From assembly GCF_003438495.1 (NCBI RefSeq), contig NZ_QSSH01000018.1:1-47321 (forward strand): a DNA stretch of 47,321 nucleotides. The letters are read 5' to 3'. Under the pieces are notes generated by a model. The model was not told the origin of the DNA, searched no databases, and saw nothing but the letters and a program-made list of their open reading frames with translations. Of this stretch, positions 1 to 9,309 are shown piece after piece. How positions within the stretch are numbered: the first letter of the stretch is position 1; every line of letters starts with the position of its first letter. The stretch is from Collinsella sp. TF05-9AC (GTDB lineage Bacteria; Actinomycetota; Coriobacteriia; Coriobacteriales; Coriobacteriaceae). The translations under genes were made by a program, and so were the position numbers.

Positions 1-203
1 CGCTGAGCCCTGACCGGCGGGATACACAGGTTCAGATGGGGCTTTGATGCATGGGTGGTCTGTTGGTGGGCAAATGGGTATCATACTGTGGTTATTGCAT
101 CGACTCTGTGATGCTTTGTTGTACGTTCCCGGCGGTCGGTTTGCCAGAAGCGCCCCGTCGGTTGTTCCAGACCCGTTTCGAAGAAAGGAAACCACACGAA
201 CCT

Positions 204-1874
204 ATGGCAGCTAAAAAATCATCTCCCTTGAAGATCATTCCGCTCGGCGGCCTTGACGGCATCGGCAAGAACATGACGGTCTTCGAGTGCGGCGACGACA
301 TGGTGCTCGTTGACGCCGGCCTCATGTTCCCCGACGACTCTCAGCCCGGTATCGACCTGGTGCTTCCCGACTACACCTATGTCCTGGAGAACGAGGAGAA
401 GCTCCGCGGCATCATCGTCACCCACGGCCACGAGGACCACACTGGTTCGCTTCCGTACCTGCTGCAGGATCTCAACAACAAGGTGCCCATCTTCTCGAGC
501 AAGCTGACGCTCGGTTTTATCGAGGGCAAGCTCTCCGAGTTCCGCATCCGCGCACCTAAGTTCCGCGAGGTCAAGGGCGGGAGCCATGTCAATCTCGGTG
601 GCATCTCGCTCGATTTCTTCTCCATGACGCACTCCATTCCGGGTGCACTGGGCGTGTTCATTCGCACCAACCAGGGCACCGTTATGCACACGGGTGACTT
701 TAAGCTCGATCAGACGCCCATCGACGGCGTCACGCCCGACTATGCCGCCATCAGCCGCTTTGCCAAGCAGGGCATCGACCTGTTGCTTTCCGACTCCACC
801 AACGCCACGGTTCCGGGCTTTACCAAGTCCGAGGCCGAGGTTGGTCCCAACCTGCTGCATGCCATCAAGAACGCCCCGGGTCGCGTGTTCGTCGCGTCGT
901 TCTCGAGCCACATCCATCGCCTGCAGCAGATCTGCGACGCCGCCCGCAAGTGCGGCCGCAAGGTCGTCGTGACTGGACGTTCCATGCTCACCAACACCCG
1001 CGTGGCGCGCGAGTTGGGCTACCTCAACATCGACGATGCCGATATCATTGATGCCTTCGATATCGATAACCTGCCCGACGACAAGATCGTCGTCATGTGC
1101 ACCGGTTCGCAGGGCGAGCCGCTGTCGGCCCTGTCCCGCATGGCCAACGGCGAGCACAAGACGCTTTCTATCCACGAAGGCGATACCGTCATTCTCTCGG
1201 CAACTCCCGTTCCCGGCAACGAGAAGGCCGTTCAGCAGGTCGTCAACAGCCTGGCCAAGCTTGGCTGCGACGTCTGGGATAAGTCCCGCGCCCTCGTTCA
1301 CGTCTCGGGGCACGGCAGCCAGGAGGAACTCAAGCTCCTCATGGCCATGGCCAAGCCCACCTACTTTATGCCGGTTCACGGCGAGGCCGTGCATCTGCGC
1401 GCCCATGCCCAGCTTGCTCGTAAGATGGGCATCAAGGATGATCACATCTTTATCCTCGATAACGGCGACACGCTCGAGATGCGTGGCGGTATCGTCAAGC
1501 GCGGTACGCCCGTCGAGTCCGGCGTCGTCTATGTTGACGGTCTGCGCATCGGCGACACCGACCCCATTGTCCTGCGCGATCGCCAAAAGCTCGCCAATGA
1601 CGGTATGGTCACGGCCGTTGCCATCGTCTCGCTCAAGCATAAGAAGATCGAGGCTATCGAGTTCTCGGGCCGCGGTGTTTCGTTTGCCATCGACGACCAG
1701 TTCTCCGAGGATGCCTCAGCAGCCATCATGAAAACGATCGAGAAGGGTAAGTTTACCTTTACCAGCAGCGGCTCCGATGCCATTCGCAAAGCCGTGCGCG
1801 ATTCGCTCTCCAACTTTATCTGGAGCCGTACGCGCACCCGTCCGATGATCATCCCGGTCGTCATGGAGGTTTAG
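204..1874 (+). CDS. rnj: Ribonuclease J (metallo-beta-lactamase/beta-CASP)
   Basis: Exo/endoribonuclease of bulk mRNA decay and rRNA/5' end maturation, acting in the cytoplasm. The zinc-binding signature THGHEDH gives H74, H76, D78 and H79, the same numbering as B. subtilis RNase J1. A second metal region is at MHTGDFKLD, and the beta-CASP and C-terminal domains follow (SGHGSQEE and PVHGEAVHLR). From the ATG at 204 the protein has 556 residues, the usual family length. An in-frame ATG at 51 would add 51 atypical residues, so I reject it. A GAAAGGA-type RBS lies about 14 bases upstream of 204. It is followed one base later by ftsK, so the two are probably cotranscribed. In Bacillus the gene before rnjB is dapA, and that is the expected neighbour beyond the left edge. 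Confidence 0.96.
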   Translation: MAAKKSSPLKIIPLGGLDGIGKNMTVFECGDDMVLVDAGLMFPDDSQPGIDLVLPDYTYVLENEEKLRGIIVTHGHEDHTGSLPYLLQDLNNKVPIFSSKLTLGFIEGKLSEFRIRAPKFREVKGGSHVNLGGISLDFFSMTHSIPGALGVFIRTNQGTVMHTGDFKLDQTPIDGVTPDYAAISRFAKQGIDLLLSDSTNATVPGFTKSEAEVGPNLLHAIKNAPGRVFVASFSSHIHRLQQICDAARKCGRKVVVTGRSMLTNTRVARELGYLNIDDADIIDAFDIDNLPDDKIVVMCTGSQGEPLSALSRMANGEHKTLSIHEGDTVILSATPVPGNEKAVQQVVNSLAKLGCDVWDKSRALVHVSGHGSQEELKLLMAMAKPTYFMPVHGEAVHLRAHAQLARKMGIKDDHIFILDNGDTLEMRGGIVKRGTPVESGVVYVDGLRIGDTDPIVLRDRQKLANDGMVTAVAIVSLKHKKIEAIEFSGRGVSFAIDDQFSEDASAAIMKTIEKGKFTFTSSGSDAIRKAVRDSLSNFIWSRTRTRPMIIPVVMEV

Positions 1875-1875
1875 T

Positions 1876-4656
1876 TTGGCGCGCGGATCTGCACAAAACG
1901 CCAAAGGCAACAAAGCCAACAACCAACCGGCATCTGCTAAGGGTGCCGGTTCCCATCTGCGTGCCAATAAGGGCCACGAGTCCGAGTTCGATGAGTTCGA
2001 GCCCCTGGTCGAGCCTTCGGCCAATCGCGATATCGCCGGCGTGGTCATTGCTGTTTTGGCGATTGCGTCCTTTATTGCCGTGATTTCCCCGGCAACGGCG
2101 CCCGTGACAGCTGCGGTTGCCGGTTTCTACCACCTTGGCTTTGGCCTGGGCGCCTACGTGCTGCCGATCGTCATCTTGCTGTTTGCCGCCACGCTCTTTT
2201 TGGGTGAGGACTCGCCGCTCAACATTCGCTCGGTCGCGGGTGGCGCCGTGGTGTTTGTGGCCATTGTCTCTATCCTGTCGCTGATGGTGCCGGGCACGAG
2301 CGATTCGTGCGACCTCATGTTTACGCCGCAAAACCTATCTGCGTCGGGCGGCTACATTGGCGCCTTTATCGCAAGTACCTTGCAAAACGCCCTGGGTAAA
2401 CCTATTGCCATGGTTGTCTTGCTTGGGCTTGTCGTCGTTGGCCTGGTCATTATCGGCTTTTCGGTGGGCGGCGTTTTGCGCTCCGCACGCGATCGCGCCG
2501 CCGATTTTGCCGAGCGCCGTCGTGCCGATGTCAATGTGAGCCCGTGGGGCGACGAAGAGGCCCTGTCAGTTCCCGGCGTCGCCCGTCCGCACCTGAGCAT
2601 TCTGCGCCAGAAGGGAACTGATGCCGCGGTGACCACGGTCATGGGAGGCGATGCCGACCCGGTTTTGGATGACGACGAGGACGATGACCCGTTTGTCGAC
2701 GTGTCCGAGGCCGTGGAGGCCGAGCGCGCTAAGACCACGCTGCTGCCGCGTCGTCATGCCAAGAAGGGCAAGGCCGCGCTCAAGCTCAACACGAGCGAGC
2801 CCGATCCGTCTTGGTCCGATAGCGAAATCGAACTCACCGAGGGCGATGACGAGGACGACGAGACTCCGCTCGAGACCGCCAAGACAACCTTGCTGCCGCG
2901 TCGCCGTGCCAAGGCAGGACAGGTCACCGGACAGTTTTCGATAGAAGACGACCCGGACAATGCTGACGAGTCAGAACCGCCGTTTGCCGTGAATCCCGTT
3001 TCGGCAGCTCCGCAGATTCCCGACTTCCTAAAGCATCCCAAGGTTGCCGATGCCTCCAGCTCTACGACTTCAGCTGCTCCTGTTGCAGCCGGTGATGGGG
3101 GAGCGGACGGTACTGCTGCCGGTGTCGAGGGCGAACAAGAGGACGGCCTCAAGCTCCCGCCGCTCGAAATCCTGCACGCCAATCCGCAGTCGGCGTCCTC
3201 CGCGTCTTCTGATAAGGAACTGGAACAGACTGCCGAGTCGTTGCAGTCTACTCTGCTCGAGTTTGGCCGTAGCGCTCGCGTCGTCGGCTGGATTGCCGGC
3301 CCCACGGTCACGACCTTTAAGCTGCAGCCCGGCGAGGGCGAGCGCGTGAGCAAGATCTCGAGCCTCGAGGACGATATCGCGCTTTCGCTTGCCGCCCAGT
3401 CGGTGCGCATTTTCGCGCCGATTCCCGGCACCTCGCTCGTGGGCATCGAGATCCCCAATCGCAAGCGTCAGAACGTCAACCTGGGCGACGTGCTTCCCTA
3501 TGTGAAGGGTGGCCCGCTCGAGCTGGCCATCGGTCGCGATGCCGAGGGCACTCCGGTTGTCGCCGACCTCGCTAAGATGCCCCACTTGCTGATTGCCGGT
3601 ACCACCGGTTCCGGTAAGTCGGTCATGATCAACTCCATCATCACGACCTTGCTCATGCGCGCTCTTCCCGAGGACGTTCGCCTGATCATGGTCGATCCCA
3701 AGCGCGTCGAGCTTGCGGGCTATAACGGCCTGCCGCATCTCTACGTGCCCGTGGTGACCGAGCCCAAGCAGGCTGCCAGTGCACTTCAGTGGGCCGTGTC
3801 CGAGATGGAGCGTCGCCTGAAGGTGTTCGAGCGCCTCAACGTTCGCAAGATCTCGACGTATAACGAAAAGCAGGCCGCCGGCGAGTTTGAGCATTACGAT
3901 AACCCACCGCAAAAGATGCCCTACCTGGTCATCATCATCGACGAGCTTTCGGACCTGATGATGGTCGCCGGCAAGGATGTCGAGGCCTCGATCGTCCGTA
4001 TCGCCCAGCTGGGCCGCGCCGCCGGTATTCACCTTATCGTGGCTACGCAGCGCCCCAGCTCCAACGTGGTGACGGGCCTTATTAAGGCCAACATCACCAA
4101 CCGTATTGCTTTTAACGTGGCTACGGGCATCGATTCCCGCGTCATTATCGACCAGATGGGCGCCGAAAAGCTTACTGGTTTGGGCGACATGCTGTTCTCC
4201 AAGGTCGACTGGGGCAAGCCCCGCCGTATCCAGGGCTGCTTTGTCTCGGACGATGAGATCAACGAGATCGTCGAGTTCGTTAAGTCGCAAAGCGAGCCCG
4301 ACTATCACGAGGAGATTCTGTCTGCTGTGGCGCCCGCTTCCATGTCTGTGGCTGGTGGCGGCGGCATTGTTCGCACGGGCGTTGCCGAGCCGCAAGATGA
4401 CGACCCGCTTATCTGGGAGGCCGCCCATATTGTGGTGGAATCGCAGCTTGGCTCCACATCTGGCCTGCAACGCCGCCTTAAGGTTGGTTATGCGCGTGCC
4501 GGGCGTATTATGGACATGCTGGAAGAGAAGGGTGTCGTCGGCCCACCCGACGGCTCTAAGCCGCGCGAGGTCCTGCTGGATGAGGAAGGGCTTGCCGCGC
4601 TGGAGTCTGTCGACGCCGAGATGGCACGTGAAGATCGTGAGTTTGGAGGATTCTGA
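1876..4656 (+). CDS. ftsK: DNA translocase FtsK/SpoIIIE
   Basis: Hexameric double-stranded DNA pump that clears chromosomes from the closing septum. The start is TTG, with GGAGG at 1865-1869 inside the end of rnj, six bases upstream. Domains in order: a soluble tail; about four membrane segments (roughly residues 55-205); an acidic, low-complexity linker (about 215-440); the alpha/beta RecA-like motor with Walker A GTTGSGKS at 575-582 and Walker B ending D689-E690; and a C-terminal gamma winged helix (about 855-915) that reads orienting DNA motifs. Length 926 residues. The linker holds two copies of AKTTLLPRRxAK, at residues 285-296 and 335-346. The stop overlaps the next start (TGATG), so translation is coupled to the RodZ-like gene. 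Confidence 0.96.
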   Translation: MARGSAQNAKGNKANNQPASAKGAGSHLRANKGHESEFDEFEPLVEPSANRDIAGVVIAVLAIASFIAVISPATAPVTAAVAGFYHLGFGLGAYVLPIVILLFAATLFLGEDSPLNIRSVAGGAVVFVAIVSILSLMVPGTSDSCDLMFTPQNLSASGGYIGAFIASTLQNALGKPIAMVVLLGLVVVGLVIIGFSVGGVLRSARDRAADFAERRRADVNVSPWGDEEALSVPGVARPHLSILRQKGTDAAVTTVMGGDADPVLDDDEDDDPFVDVSEAVEAERAKTTLLPRRHAKKGKAALKLNTSEPDPSWSDSEIELTEGDDEDDETPLETAKTTLLPRRRAKAGQVTGQFSIEDDPDNADESEPPFAVNPVSAAPQIPDFLKHPKVADASSSTTSAAPVAAGDGGADGTAAGVEGEQEDGLKLPPLEILHANPQSASSASSDKELEQTAESLQSTLLEFGRSARVVGWIAGPTVTTFKLQPGEGERVSKISSLEDDIALSLAAQSVRIFAPIPGTSLVGIEIPNRKRQNVNLGDVLPYVKGGPLELAIGRDAEGTPVVADLAKMPHLLIAGTTGSGKSVMINSIITTLLMRALPEDVRLIMVDPKRVELAGYNGLPHLYVPVVTEPKQAASALQWAVSEMERRLKVFERLNVRKISTYNEKQAAGEFEHYDNPPQKMPYLVIIIDELSDLMMVAGKDVEASIVRIAQLGRAAGIHLIVATQRPSSNVVTGLIKANITNRIAFNVATGIDSRVIIDQMGAEKLTGLGDMLFSKVDWGKPRRIQGCFVSDDEINEIVEFVKSQSEPDYHEEILSAVAPASMSVAGGGGIVRTGVAEPQDDDPLIWEAAHIVVESQLGSTSGLQRRLKVGYARAGRIMDMLEEKGVVGPPDGSKPREVLLDEEGLAALESVDAEMAREDREFGGF

Positions 4657-6143
4657 TGGCTGCACGCTTTGGTGACATGCTGCTCGAGCAGCGTCGCCGG
4701 ATGGGCCTTTCCATCCAGCAGGTCGCCAACACCATCAAAATCAGGCCGCAGATCATCGAGTTTTTCGAGACCGGTAACTTTGCATCGATGCCCCCGCGTG
4801 GCTATGCGCAGGGCATGATTTCGAGCTACGCTCGTTTTTTGGGGCTTAACCCGCGCGAGGTCGTCAACGCTTATTTTGACGACCTCATGGCATATGAACG
4901 CGAGACCTCGCAGCAGGGCGGTCGTTTTCAGGATGCTGCCGGCTACGTTAACTCGCGTTCGTCGGTCGATAACGGACGCTTTCTGATGGTTCAGGGAGGA
5001 CGCTCGACGCGGTACGGCCAGCGTCCTCCGCAGGCTGGTTATATCACCGAGACGGGCTCTAGCGAGGAGATTCGTTCTCAGCGAGATCGCTTTCGCAGTA
5101 CGCCCATGCCGGATGACCGCGCGCTTCCCGCCACTCGCGGGTTGAGTCGCGATCCTCGCGCCGGTTACGGCGACGGTGGCTACTCCGGTCGTGGTTATCG
5201 CGGAGTTTCTGCCGGGCGTTCCCGCGGTGGATATGCCGACGCCGATACCACGCAGGTGACGCCGCGCCTCCGTTCCCAATCGCAGCCTTACGGTCAGCGC
5301 TCTTCGGCGCCTCGCTCTGACCAGCGTGGCTATCAGAACCGTGGTGAGCTTGCGCCGCGTTCGGGCCAGCGTGGCTCGCAGCGCCAGGGCGGCTATCGTG
5401 GTCGTCCCGATAGCGGTCGCGGCCGTATGCCGCAGGGGAATGGCCGTGGCGGCTCCAATCGCGGACGCGGCGGTGGACGTGCTCCTCAGAACAATGGTCT
5501 CGATCCGCGCATCATCTACGCCGGCATCGGTGCCGTGGCACTTTTGCTGATTTTGCTCATCGTGGTCCTCCTGCGTGGCTGCGGCTCTTCTGCACCCGAG
5601 CCGACGCCCGAGACGCCCGCGGCCACCAAGACGACGACCAAGAAGTCTTCCAAGAAGACCGAATCCGTTGATGAGGATAAAGGCACCGACGATGCGACGG
5701 ATTCTGCCGATTCCGATGCCGCCAAGGCGACGGTAAAAAAGGAAGAGGACGAGGTCATCAAGGTCAAGGTTTCCGTTGCCAAGGGCAAGACCGCCTGGAT
5801 TGAGGTCAAGGTCGACGGCAAATCGGTCTACGGCGCCCAGGCGACCGGTCCCTTTGAGCAGGAGTACACGCCCGAGTCCTCGATCGAGATCACCACGTCC
5901 AAGCCCTCCGATGTCACGGTTACCAAGAACGGTGAAAAGGTCCGCTATGACACCAAGACATCGGGCGTGGCGCGCGTGACCATTACCGTTCCCAAGAAGG
6001 AGTCCACAGACTCCAAGGACGGCGAGGGTACCGACGGCACCGATACTGCCGACGGCACCGACGCCCAGTCTGCCGACGGCGCCGATGCTCAGTCTGCCGA
6101 CGGCACCGACACGGCATCCGACGGCCAGGCAGCAAACGATTAG
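4656..6143 (+). CDS. RodZ-like membrane HTH protein with Arg/Gly-rich linker
   Basis: Bitopic cell-shape/division scaffold of the RodZ family. An N-terminal helix-turn-helix (HTH_25, residues 1-75) includes the family hallmark FASMPPRGYAQG. A linker of about 150 residues (about 140-285) is extremely rich in Arg, Gly, Gln and Tyr. One membrane helix spans about 286-306, followed at once by RGCG. After an acidic, threonine-rich stretch, a beta-rich C-terminal domain (about 365-440) resembles the external RodZ DUF4115 domain. The tail (about 445-495) is an acidic DGTD/AQSADG repeat. The ATG shares one base with the ftsK stop, and GGAGG lies seven bases before it. The place between ftsK/spoIIIE and pgsA matches B. 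subtilis ymfM (rodZ). Family assignment is strong; the RG-rich linker is unusual. Confidence 0.85.
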   Translation: MAARFGDMLLEQRRRMGLSIQQVANTIKIRPQIIEFFETGNFASMPPRGYAQGMISSYARFLGLNPREVVNAYFDDLMAYERETSQQGGRFQDAAGYVNSRSSVDNGRFLMVQGGRSTRYGQRPPQAGYITETGSSEEIRSQRDRFRSTPMPDDRALPATRGLSRDPRAGYGDGGYSGRGYRGVSAGRSRGGYADADTTQVTPRLRSQSQPYGQRSSAPRSDQRGYQNRGELAPRSGQRGSQRQGGYRGRPDSGRGRMPQGNGRGGSNRGRGGGRAPQNNGLDPRIIYAGIGAVALLLILLIVVLLRGCGSSAPEPTPETPAATKTTTKKSSKKTESVDEDKGTDDATDSADSDAAKATVKKEEDEVIKVKVSVAKGKTAWIEVKVDGKSVYGAQATGPFEQEYTPESSIEITTSKPSDVTVTKNGEKVRYDTKTSGVARVTITVPKKESTDSKDGEGTDGTDTADGTDAQSADGADAQSADGTDTASDGQAAND

Positions 6144-6195
6144 TTGACTATTCGTACGACAGCTACTAAGGCTCCCCGTACCGAAAGGAAGAACC

Positions 6196-6693
6196 ATGGC
6201 TAAAGATTCCAGCTTCGACGTTGTGTCCGAGGTCAATATGCAGGAGGTCGATAACGCTTTCCAGCAGACCACTCGCGAGATCTCTCAGCGCTATGACCTC
6301 AAGGACTCCGGCGCCTCCATCGAGCTTTCGAAGGGCGACAAGCTCTTTACGATCAATGCCCCGGCCGATTTCGTCTCCAAGCAGATCGTCGACGTGCTGA
6401 GCTCTAAGCTCATCAAGCGCGGCATCGACCTCAAGGCTGTCTCCTGGGACGCGCCGCAGGCGGCTTCGGGCGGTACCGTGCGCGTGCTCGGCCATATCGT
6501 CGAAGGCATCGACCAAGCGACCGCCAAGAAGATTAATAAGGACATCAAGGATCAAAAGCTCAAGGTCAAGGTGACCATCGAGGCCGATAAGCTGCGCGTT
6601 ACCTCGGCCTCTAAGGACGCGCTTCAGACGGTGATCCAGTTCCTGCGCGACCAGGACTACGGCCAGCCGCTGCAGTTTACCAACTACCGCTAA
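6196..6693 (+). CDS. yajQ: YajQ family nucleotide-binding protein
   Basis: Small cytoplasmic protein of the UPF0234/YajQ family, made of two ferredoxin-like folds; relatives bind nucleotides or RNA and some bind cyclic di-GMP. The N-terminal FDVVSEVNMQEVDNAF and the C-terminal GYGQPLQFTNYR-type ending (here DYGQPLQFTNYR) are the family signatures. Length 165 residues, as usual. GAAAGGA at 6183-6189 precedes the ATG by six bases. The gene lies 52 bases after rodZ and 26 before rimO, on the same strand. Biological role in this organism unknown. Confidence 0.94.
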   Translation: MAKDSSFDVVSEVNMQEVDNAFQQTTREISQRYDLKDSGASIELSKGDKLFTINAPADFVSKQIVDVLSSKLIKRGIDLKAVSWDAPQAASGGTVRVLGHIVEGIDQATAKKINKDIKDQKLKVKVTIEADKLRVTSASKDALQTVIQFLRDQDYGQPLQFTNYR

Positions 6694-6719
6694 TTTACTC
6701 GAAAGGACCGTTCTCCAAC

Positions 6720-8069
6720 ATGGATACTCCGTTGGGTTCCGTACTCTACATCACGCTTGGCTGCGCTAAGAACGAGGTCGATACCGACCGCATGCGTTCG
6801 CTGCTGACCGCTGCGGGCTACGAGGAGGCATTCGATCCGCAGGATGCCGATATCGCTATCGTCAACACGTGCTCGTTTCTCGCCTCGGCGACGTCCGAGA
6901 GCATCGAGACCACGCTCGAGCTCGCCAACGAGGTGCAGGACGGCGTTCGCGCCTGCCCCATCGTCATGTGCGGTTGCGTGCCGTCTCGTTACGGCGACGA
7001 CCTGCCCGACGAGCTTCCTGAGGTCGCTGCCTTTGTGAAGGCCGATGAGGAAGACGGTATCGTCTCTGTCATCGATGGCGTACTGGGCGTGGAGCGCGAG
7101 ATCGCGGCCTATATCCCGCAGGTCAAGCGTACCGTTGAGGGTGCCGTTGCCTACGTCAAGATCTCCGATGGCTGTAATCGTTTTTGCAGCTTCTGCATGA
7201 TCCCCTACATTCGCGGTCGCTATCATTCGCGAAATGCCGAGAGCATTATCTCCGAGGTTCGCGACCTGGTTGCCGGCGGTGTGCGCGAGATCGTGCTGAT
7301 CGGCCAGGACACGGGCATTTGGGGTACCGACTTTGCCGACGAGGACGTCGCCGAGGGCTCGCCGCGCAATCTGGCGCAGCTGCTGCGTGCCGTCGCCGAG
7401 GCCGTGCGTCCGCACAACGTCTGGATCCGCGTGCTCTATCTGCAGCCCGAGGGTATGACCGACGAGCTTATCGAGACGATTCGCGATACGCCTGAGGTGC
7501 TGCCCTATATCGATATCCCCGTGCAGCACTGCGACGCCCGCATCCTCAAGGCCATGCGTCGCTCCGGTTCGCGCCAGGAGCTCGAAGATTTGTTCCGCGA
7601 CCTTCGCGAGCGCATCCCCGGCATCGTGATTCGCTCTACGGCCATGGTCGGATTCCCGACCGAGACCGACGACGAGTTCCGCGACCTTATTGACTTTATG
7701 GACACCGTCGGCTTTGACTACACGAGCGTCTTTGCCTACTCGCGTGAGGAGGGCAGCCTGGCCGCCAAGATGGAGGGCCAGGTCGATGAGGAGGTCAAGC
7801 TCGAGCGCGCCCAGGAGGCCATGGATCTGGCCGAGTCGCTTGGTTTTGCCGCCACGGCAGCCCATGTGGGTGAGCGCGCCCAGGTGATCGTCGATGGCAT
7901 CGAGGAGACCGAGGACGGCGCCGAGCTGATCGGTCACGCCTGGTTCCAGGCGCCCGATTCCGATGGCGCGGTGCATCTGGATGCCAGCGAGGCGTCCGTG
8001 GGCGATATTCTGACCGTCGAGTTTACCGATAGCTTCTGCTATGAGCTTATCGGTCATGTTGTGGAGTAG
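6720..8069 (+). CDS. rimO: Ribosomal protein S12 methylthiotransferase RimO
   Basis: Radical-SAM enzyme that adds a methylthio group to the conserved aspartate of ribosomal protein S12. The N-terminal UPF0004 cluster domain begins TLGCAKNEVD. The radical-SAM cluster cysteines are C152, C156 and C159 (CNRFCSFC), followed by MIPYIRGRYHSR, which is RimO-like rather than MiaB-like. A C-terminal TRAM domain covers about residues 380-449. Length 449 residues. A GAAAGGA box precedes the ATG. It runs nine bases before the pgsA start, so the two are probably cotranscribed. A second methylthiotransferase, miaB, lies in the same window. Confidence 0.96.
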   Translation: MDTPLGSVLYITLGCAKNEVDTDRMRSLLTAAGYEEAFDPQDADIAIVNTCSFLASATSESIETTLELANEVQDGVRACPIVMCGCVPSRYGDDLPDELPEVAAFVKADEEDGIVSVIDGVLGVEREIAAYIPQVKRTVEGAVAYVKISDGCNRFCSFCMIPYIRGRYHSRNAESIISEVRDLVAGGVREIVLIGQDTGIWGTDFADEDVAEGSPRNLAQLLRAVAEAVRPHNVWIRVLYLQPEGMTDELIETIRDTPEVLPYIDIPVQHCDARILKAMRRSGSRQELEDLFRDLRERIPGIVIRSTAMVGFPTETDDEFRDLIDFMDTVGFDYTSVFAYSREEGSLAAKMEGQVDEEVKLERAQEAMDLAESLGFAATAAHVGERAQVIVDGIEETEDGAELIGHAWFQAPDSDGAVHLDASEASVGDILTVEFTDSFCYELIGHVVE

Positions 8070-8078
8070 GAGAGCGTT

Positions 8079-8717
8079 GTGGCAAACGAGAGCAATAAGG
8101 AACTGACGAGTGTTTGGACGCCCGCCAACATCGTGACGTGCGTTCGCATCGTCTTTATCCCGGTGTTCATGATCGTCTCGGCCCTGTCTCACGCGAGCGT
8201 TGCCGGTACGGACTGGAGCACCTTTGACGGCCCGCTCGCCGCCGCTGCCTTCATTTTGTATGTGATCCTGTCGTGCACCGATAAGGTCGACGGCTATCTG
8301 GCGCGCTCGCGCAACGAGATCACCGATTTCGGCAAGTTCTTGGACCCCATCGCCGACAAGCTGCTGGTGTTCTCGGCCCTGCTGCTGTTCTTGGATTTTG
8401 GCGCGGTGACCGTGTGGTCCGTGTTCATCATCTTGTTCCGCGAGCTGCTGGTGAGTGCCCTTCGCATGGTCGCGAGCGCTGCCGGCGTGGTCGTTGCCGC
8501 CGATAAGCTCGGCAAGTATAAGACGGCGACCACGATGGTCTCCATCTGCGGCTATCTGTGCGTCTTTGCGATGGCCGGTCTCCAGCTGGGGTCGGTGTCG
8601 CTGCTGCTCGGTGTCTATTCGGTGTCGCGCTTCCTGTACGTCATCGCCGTGATTTTGACCATTGTCTCGGGCGCCCAGTACTTCTGGAACTGTCGCAAGA
8701 TCGTCTTTTCGGTCTAG
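8079..8717 (+). CDS. pgsA: CDP-diacylglycerol-glycerol-3-phosphate 3-phosphatidyltransferase
   Basis: Integral membrane enzyme making phosphatidylglycerophosphate, the committed step to phosphatidylglycerol and cardiolipin. The CDP-alcohol phosphotransferase signature D-x2-D-G-x2-A-R-x8-G-x3-D-x3-D is complete (DKVDGYLAR through GKFLDPIADK). Several hydrophobic segments follow. The start is GTG at 8079; AGGAG at 8068-8072 spans the rimO stop, six bases upstream. Length 212 residues, slightly above the usual 180-200. Its place before cinA and recA matches B. subtilis pgsA. A second CDP-alcohol transferase lies at 29008-29712. Confidence 0.94.
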   Translation: MANESNKELTSVWTPANIVTCVRIVFIPVFMIVSALSHASVAGTDWSTFDGPLAAAAFILYVILSCTDKVDGYLARSRNEITDFGKFLDPIADKLLVFSALLLFLDFGAVTVWSVFIILFRELLVSALRMVASAAGVVVAADKLGKYKTATTMVSICGYLCVFAMAGLQLGSVSLLLGVYSVSRFLYVIAVILTIVSGAQYFWNCRKIVFSV

Positions 8718-8729
8718 GTCCTGGTGGGT

Positions 8730-9260
8730 ATGACGGAGTCTTATTTGCTAATCGCCGCAAACAACGAGGAACTGGCGCGCGATATTGTCGAGCGCGCGAG
8801 TGCCCGTGGTGTGACGGTCTCGACGGCGGAGTCGCTGACGGCGGGTATGATTGCCTCGACGATTGCCGATATCCCGGGTGCCTCGGCGGTGCTTCGTGGT
8901 GGCGCGGTGACCTACTGCGATGAGATCAAACATCGCGTGCTCGGCGTTAAACAGGAAACGCTCGATCGGTTTAGCGCCGTGTCGCACCAGACGGCTCGCG
9001 AGATGGCCGCAGGCTCGCTGGAGCTTTATCAGAGCGATATAGCCGTAAGCGCAACGGGCTACGCTGGGCCCTGTGGTGGCACCGAGCAAGACCCCGCCGG
9101 TACGTTCTATATTGGGTGGGCGTATCGCGCGGCCGATGGGGGAGCGCCGGTTGTCGAGTCTGCGCGCTGTCATTACGAGGGCGATCGGTCGTGCGTTCGT
9201 GCTCATGCGGTCGCGGAGGCTTTGGAGCGCATTGTTCGCGTGCTCAATTCTATGGAATAG
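8730..9260 (+). CDS. pncC: Nicotinamide-nucleotide amidase, stand-alone CinA C-terminal domain
   Basis: Deamidates nicotinamide mononucleotide to nicotinate mononucleotide in NAD salvage (family knowledge). The protein is only the CinA C-terminal domain: STAESLTAG, GGAVTYCDEIK, VSHQTAREMA and ATGYAGPCGGTEQDPAGT are the family motifs. The N-terminal molybdopterin-binding-like half found in Bacillus CinA is absent. An alternative GTG at 8724 is in frame; spacing to the weak upstream RBS does not decide between them. Length about 176 residues. It follows pgsA by 12 bases and ends just before a terminator, closing this transcript ahead of recA. Confidence 0.9.
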   Translation: MTESYLLIAANNEELARDIVERASARGVTVSTAESLTAGMIASTIADIPGASAVLRGGAVTYCDEIKHRVLGVKQETLDRFSAVSHQTAREMAAGSLELYQSDIAVSATGYAGPCGGTEQDPAGTFYIGWAYRAADGGAPVVESARCHYEGDRSCVRAHAVAEALERIVRVLNSME

Positions 9261-9267
9261 ACATGGT

Positions 9268-9291
9268 TTAAGGGGCCTTAGGGCCCCTTAA
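9268..9291 (+). terminator. Hairpin terminator after pncC
   Basis: A perfect 10-bp stem (9268-9277 with 9282-9291, arms TTAAGGGGCC and GGCCCCTTAA) has a four-base loop. The tail is only moderately T-rich. It lies eight bases after the pncC stop and separates that operon from the recA promoter region. Confidence 0.75.
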
Positions 9292-9309
9292 TTGTGGAGA
9301 TAGGGACCT

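Noticed and set aside
1..47. An open frame entering from the left edge and ending TGA at 45-47
   Set aside because: Only 14 codons are visible and I cannot match them to DapA or any other protein. Synteny makes a gene end plausible, but the sequence does not prove it.
219..1640. A 473-codon minus-strand open frame opposite rnj
   Set aside because: Antisense shadow of a codon-biased GC-rich gene; composition (His, Gly, Val, Asp rich) and lack of an RBS are typical of such shadows. The same holds for the long frames opposite ftsK, rodZ, rimO, rny, coaBC, plsC/cmk and the DUF512 gene.
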